DNA of 64,000 bases from JBBECJ01 sp963763325 (GTDB lineage: Bacteria; Chloroflexota; Chloroflexia; Thermomicrobiales; CFX8), in contig CAVXOL010000024.1 in the NCBI GenBank assembly GCA_963763325.1, positions 372,001 to 436,000 of the forward strand. The letters are read 5' to 3'. The translations under genes and the position numbers were made by a program. The notes beneath the pieces are model-generated. The model made no database searches. It had not been told where the DNA came from and saw only the letters and a program-made list of their open reading frames with translations. Numbering within the stretch: position 1 is the first letter of the stretch; every line of letters begins with the position of its first letter. Below, piece after piece: positions 61,233 through 64,000 of this stretch.

Positions 61233-62849
61233 TCACTCCCACTCCTCTGCCCCACGATCGCGCAATTCGCGGAGGACGGTGAGCTGCTCTTCCAGGCACA
61301 TCATCGCAATCGTATCTCCCGGGTCAGACTCCGCGAGCGCCGTGACGAGGGCAGCGTGCTCACTATCAAACGCCCCAGCCAGCCTCTCGGAGTGGCGAGA
61401 CGCCTCAACGCCTTCGCGCATCAGCGTTGTCACTTCGCCCGGCTCTCGACCGCGCAGATAGCGGCCCGTTTCCTTCAGGTAGAGGCGGTCGGCCAATTCC
61501 GCTCCCATCGCCCCGAGTCCACGCAACTGCGCGTCCTGCCGGTCACCAGCGGTGCCAACGATCGCGTGAACCCGGCCCGATCCCCCTGACATTCGACGCG
61601 CGAAGCCAAGCAGCACCTCGAGCCCCTGCTCGTTGTGGGCGTAGTCAACGACGACGAGGCGACCGTCGAGTCGGAACACATTCAACCGGCCAGCATTCGA
61701 ACGCATATCCGATCGAAAGGACCGGAGTCCGTCGACGATCTGCTCGTCCGAAAATCCAAGCCCGATTGCTGCGCCGATTGCCGCCAGCGTGTTCTCGACC
61801 ATATGAGTTGCGGCGCCGCCAAATGTTGCAGGGACGTCAGCCAGATCCACCAGCTGCAAGCGAGTTCCATCGAGATGTCTCCAGATCCTGACACCATCGC
61901 TGACAATCGCCTGGCCGCCCTCTGCAACATGATCTGCGACGATTTCAGGCGTCAACCCCTGGCTCGTTAACAAGATTGGCGACCGAACGCGAAAACGCTG
62001 TGCGAGGACCAGCGGATCGTCGCCGTTCAACACAACCAATCCATCCGGCTTCGTCACACGAACAACGACACTCTTGACATCTGCCAGCGTTTCGATCGTC
62101 CCAACGCCCTGCATGTCAAGGTGGTCGGCACTGACGTTCACGAAGACTCCGACATCGTTTGACTCGTAGGCCAAACCGCGCAAAAGGATTCCTCCGCGCG
62201 CGGTCTCCAATACTGCGATCTCAACCTCCGGGTCTTCGAGGACGCGCTTGGCGCCAGATGGCCCGGTGTAGTCTCCTTCGATGACCTGCTCGCCATCGAT
62301 GTAGACTCCGCTCGTACTCGTCCATCCGACGTGTCTTCCAGCACTCCGGATAATGTGGGAGAGCATTCTGGTTGTTGTCGTCTTGCCGTTGGTTCCGGTG
62401 ATCCCCACGGTGGGAATTCGGCGCTCATCGTCGCGAATCCAACTTGGGCAATCGCCACGCTCGCAGTCGCGCACCAGCAGCGCCCGCAAAGCAGGCGATG
62501 GATCCGCGTCGACTCCACCCGTCAGTGCGTTGTACGCGGTTCTCCCGATCTCAAGCGACGTCTCCCGCCACGTCCAATCGTAGAACAGCACCTGGTGACC
62601 AGGAGTGTCGAGCGCGCGATGCCCAATCTCGGGGACGTTCAGCCCCAGGAGTTCGTGCAAAGCACCGATGGTCTCGGTCATCGCTTGCAGGGGTTCGTCA
62701 CTGATTACAATTCCGAAAACCTGCCGAACGGACTCGCGTGTGCGCGGTAGAACGATCTCGCCGTCTTCCAGCTGGAGTTCAAGCTTGATGGAAGGACGCA
62801 AAGCAAACATGTTCGGACCGTCCAGATCGCGGACCTCGATCAGTTCCAT
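61233..62849 (-). CDS. Mur ligase-type paralog of cyanophycin synthetase lacking the ATP-grasp domain
   Basis: The 538-residue protein has a CphA-like N-terminal part (VRDLDGPNMFALRPSIKLEL, about residues 5-24) leading directly into a Mur-ligase module: TGTNGKTTTTRML, VLETARGGILLRGL, VFVNVSADHLDMQG, VVLNGDDP and VVDYAHNEQGLEVL. The ATP-grasp domain that CphA has between these parts is missing. It could ligate an amino acid to a peptide such as beta-Asp-Arg or to cyanophycin side chains. GGGGAGGACGGC precedes the ATG at 62849. It is first of the four-gene cluster. Confidence 0.85.
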   Translation of the reverse strand: MELIEVRDLDGPNMFALRPSIKLELQLEDGEIVLPRTRESVRQVFGIVISDEPLQAMTETIGALHELLGLNVPEIGHRALDTPGHQVLFYDWTWRETSLEIGRTAYNALTGGVDADPSPALRALLVRDCERGDCPSWIRDDERRIPTVGITGTNGKTTTTRMLSHIIRSAGRHVGWTSTSGVYIDGEQVIEGDYTGPSGAKRVLEDPEVEIAVLETARGGILLRGLAYESNDVGVFVNVSADHLDMQGVGTIETLADVKSVVVRVTKPDGLVVLNGDDPLVLAQRFRVRSPILLTSQGLTPEIVADHVAEGGQAIVSDGVRIWRHLDGTRLQLVDLADVPATFGGAATHMVENTLAAIGAAIGLGFSDEQIVDGLRSFRSDMRSNAGRLNVFRLDGRLVVVDYAHNEQGLEVLLGFARRMSGGSGRVHAIVGTAGDRQDAQLRGLGAMGAELADRLYLKETGRYLRGREPGEVTTLMREGVEASRHSERLAGAFDSEHAALVTALAESDPGDTIAMMCLEEQLTVLRELRDRGAEEWE

Positions 62850-62902
62850 GCCGTCCTCCCCCGCCATCAGCCAGTTATGCACCAAGCGGAAGATACACCG
62901 AG

Positions 62903-62928
62903 GCCGGGGGAAGATGCTATCCCCCGGC
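62903..62928. terminator. GC-rich hairpin, probable terminator
   Basis: GCCGGGGGA (62903-62911) pairs with TCCCCCGGC (62920-62928) across 8 nt. It lies 33 nt downstream of the ferritin-like gene and 54 nt upstream of the Mur-ligase paralog. Confidence 0.5.
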
Positions 62929-62960
62929 TCGTCACATGTGATTACATGTTTAGATCCCTG

Positions 62961-63179
62961 CTATGACCTGGAGAGCCCGAGCTGCTTTGCGAGTTCGGCA
63001 ACGTGGCGCCGATCGTCGTCTGCGATGCGATTCATCAGCTCGGCTGCCTCGCCCTCCATGTCTTCCTCGTAGATGTTGTACGCCTCGACGGCTTCGAGCT
63101 TGCTGGTGAGAATCTGCAGCAGATTGTAAGTCTGGTTGTCGATCGGCGAATCGTACTCATTCCCAGATGCATCGTGCAT
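62961..63179 (-). CDS. Small ferritin-like helical protein
   Basis: The 72-residue product has two amphipathic helices with spaced acidic and His residues (LEAVEAYNIYEEDMEG and DDDRRHVAELAKQL), like a fragment of the rubrerythrin/ferritin fold. It would need to dimerise to form a four-helix bundle. GGAGACG precedes the ATG at 63179. Metal binding is an inference. Confidence 0.6.
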   Translation of the reverse strand: MHDASGNEYDSPIDNQTYNLLQILTSKLEAVEAYNIYEEDMEGEAAELMNRIADDDRRHVAELAKQLGLSRS

Positions 63180-63270
63180 GGCACGTCTCCATTTCCGTTC
63201 ATCCCCGCATTTCAGGCGAACCACTGCCGCCATTCAATCCCGAAGTTGCACGGCACATGCCACGTTCGAA

Positions 63271-64000
63271 TCAGCGTTCGAGCTTGCGAACATGGAGGAG
63301 GTTGGTTCGTCCACTCACCCGATAGATCGGCAAGCTACCGACGAAAAGGGCCTCGGCTCCCTCGTGCGCGAGTCCGGCGTCGATGACCTGCGCTGATGCC
63401 TCGCGGAACAGGTCATCGACGTTGTCGATCAGCGGCGAGACCAGCGCCCGCACGCCCCAGACGACCGACAGCTGCCTGGCAACGAATGGATCAGTCGTGA
63501 TTGCGATCACCGGAACGCGCGGGCGGCCCTTAGCGACCAGGCGAGCACTCGACCCACTGAGCGTGAAGACAATGATGTAGTTGATCGGGGCTACGTCCGA
63601 GAGCGCCCGTGCTGCGCGGCCAAGCGCATCCACAATCATCGAGTCCGGGTCGGCAATCGGAGCGATCTCTCGGTCCCGCCTGTCCAGTGGACGAATTGGA
63701 CCGAACCGTTCAACTTCACGGATAATTCGGTCCATCATCTCGACGGCTGCAGCGGGGTGTCGCCCCGTCGCCGTCTCGGCGCTGAGCATCACCGCGTCCG
63801 TTCCGTCAAGGACCGCGTTGGCAACATCACTCGTCTCGGCGCGGGTCGGGACAGGCTGCATGATCATCGACTCAAGCATCTGCGTCGCAGTGATAACGGG
63901 CGTTCCAAGCCTGTTACAGACGGCGACGATCTCCTTCTGTGCTCGCGGCACCTGTTCCGGCGGGAGCTGGACGCCGAGGTCACCTCGCGCTACCATCACG
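63271..64000 (-). CDS. pyk: Pyruvate kinase, C-terminal part (N-terminus off the right edge)
   Basis: The visible 243 residues start in VARGDLGVQLP, then give QMLESMI, PTRAETSDVANAVLDGTDAV and MLSAETATGRHP (active-site segment). The C-terminal allosteric domain follows (IIVFTLSGSSARLVAKGRP). The enzyme transfers phosphate from phosphoenolpyruvate to ADP. The gene enters from beyond 64000. Confidence 0.92.
   Translation of the reverse strand, partial: VMVARGDLGVQLPPEQVPRAQKEIVAVCNRLGTPVITATQMLESMIMQPVPTRAETSDVANAVLDGTDAVMLSAETATGRHPAAAVEMMDRIIREVERFGPIRPLDRRDREIAPIADPDSMIVDALGRAARALSDVAPINYIIVFTLSGSSARLVAKGRPRVPVIAITTDPFVARQLSVVWGVRALVSPLIDNVDDLFREASAQVIDAGLAHEGAEALFVGSLPIYRVSGRTNLLHVRKLER

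Overview
This window is 64 kb of GC-rich bacterial chromosome. Sigma70-type promoters and strong AGGAGG-like ribosome binding sites are frequent, genes are tightly packed, and I found no rRNA, tRNA, CRISPR array or insertion sequence. Gene content suggests a menaquinone-using, peptide- and amino-acid-scavenging heterotroph of the Chloroflexota, perhaps Thermomicrobia-like: a MenA domain, many peptidases, a LAL-type LuxR regulator, a fused OppDF ATPase, a fused lactate-utilisation protein and a cyanophycin locus. That placement is an inference from gene content, not a phylogeny.

Layout. 1-14 kb: a flippase-like membrane protein cut by the left edge, a LarE-type sulfur transferase, an M19 dipeptidase, a class V aminotransferase, a degenerate GGDEF membrane protein, an M42 aminopeptidase, a tyrosine recombinase overlapping a lipoprotein, an M55 D-aminopeptidase, a UroD-family protein and an MBL hydrolase. 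13.5-20.6 kb: NAD synthetase and nicotinate phosphoribosyltransferase, a HcnA/HcnB-like redox pair overlapping manA, a 3Fe-4S ferredoxin, and a dUTPase/dCTP deaminase. 20.6-24 kb: ferredoxin, LAL regulator and DUF3891 operon. 24.4-30.3 kb: a complete oligopeptide importer. 30.3-37.2 kb: penicillin acylase, tryptophan 2,3-dioxygenase, and an ABC importer whose permease is fused to a MenA-type prenyltransferase. 37.2-48 kb: MBL hydrolase, second M42 peptidase, ABC exporter, GAF histidine kinase, LutB-LutA-like protein, Fur regulator, an MFS relic and uracil phosphoribosyltransferase. 48.6-56.3 kb: zinc-ribbon protein, a multiply frameshifted class III aminotransferase, an MFS transporter, a D-2-hydroxyacid dehydrogenase, fumarase and a small hydrolase. 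56.3-64 kb: an HExxH protein, then cyanophycin synthetase, cyanophycinase, a hotdog thioesterase and a Mur-ligase-only CphA paralog, a ferritin-like protein and pyruvate kinase (cut by the right edge).

Together these genes point to import and breakdown of peptides (Opp system, M19, M42 twice, M55, acylase), nitrogen storage as cyanophycin, NAD salvage, and lactate and fumarate metabolism. The most unusual features are the permease-MenA fusion and the cyanophycin locus with a synthetase paralog lacking the ATP-grasp domain.

At least eight genes are split by one or more frameshifts although both halves remain well conserved. This is either assembly or sequencing indels or genuine decay; the pattern looks more like sequence error. 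Genes with one break are listed over their whole span as CDS. Those with two or more breaks or a large deletion are listed as pseudogene.
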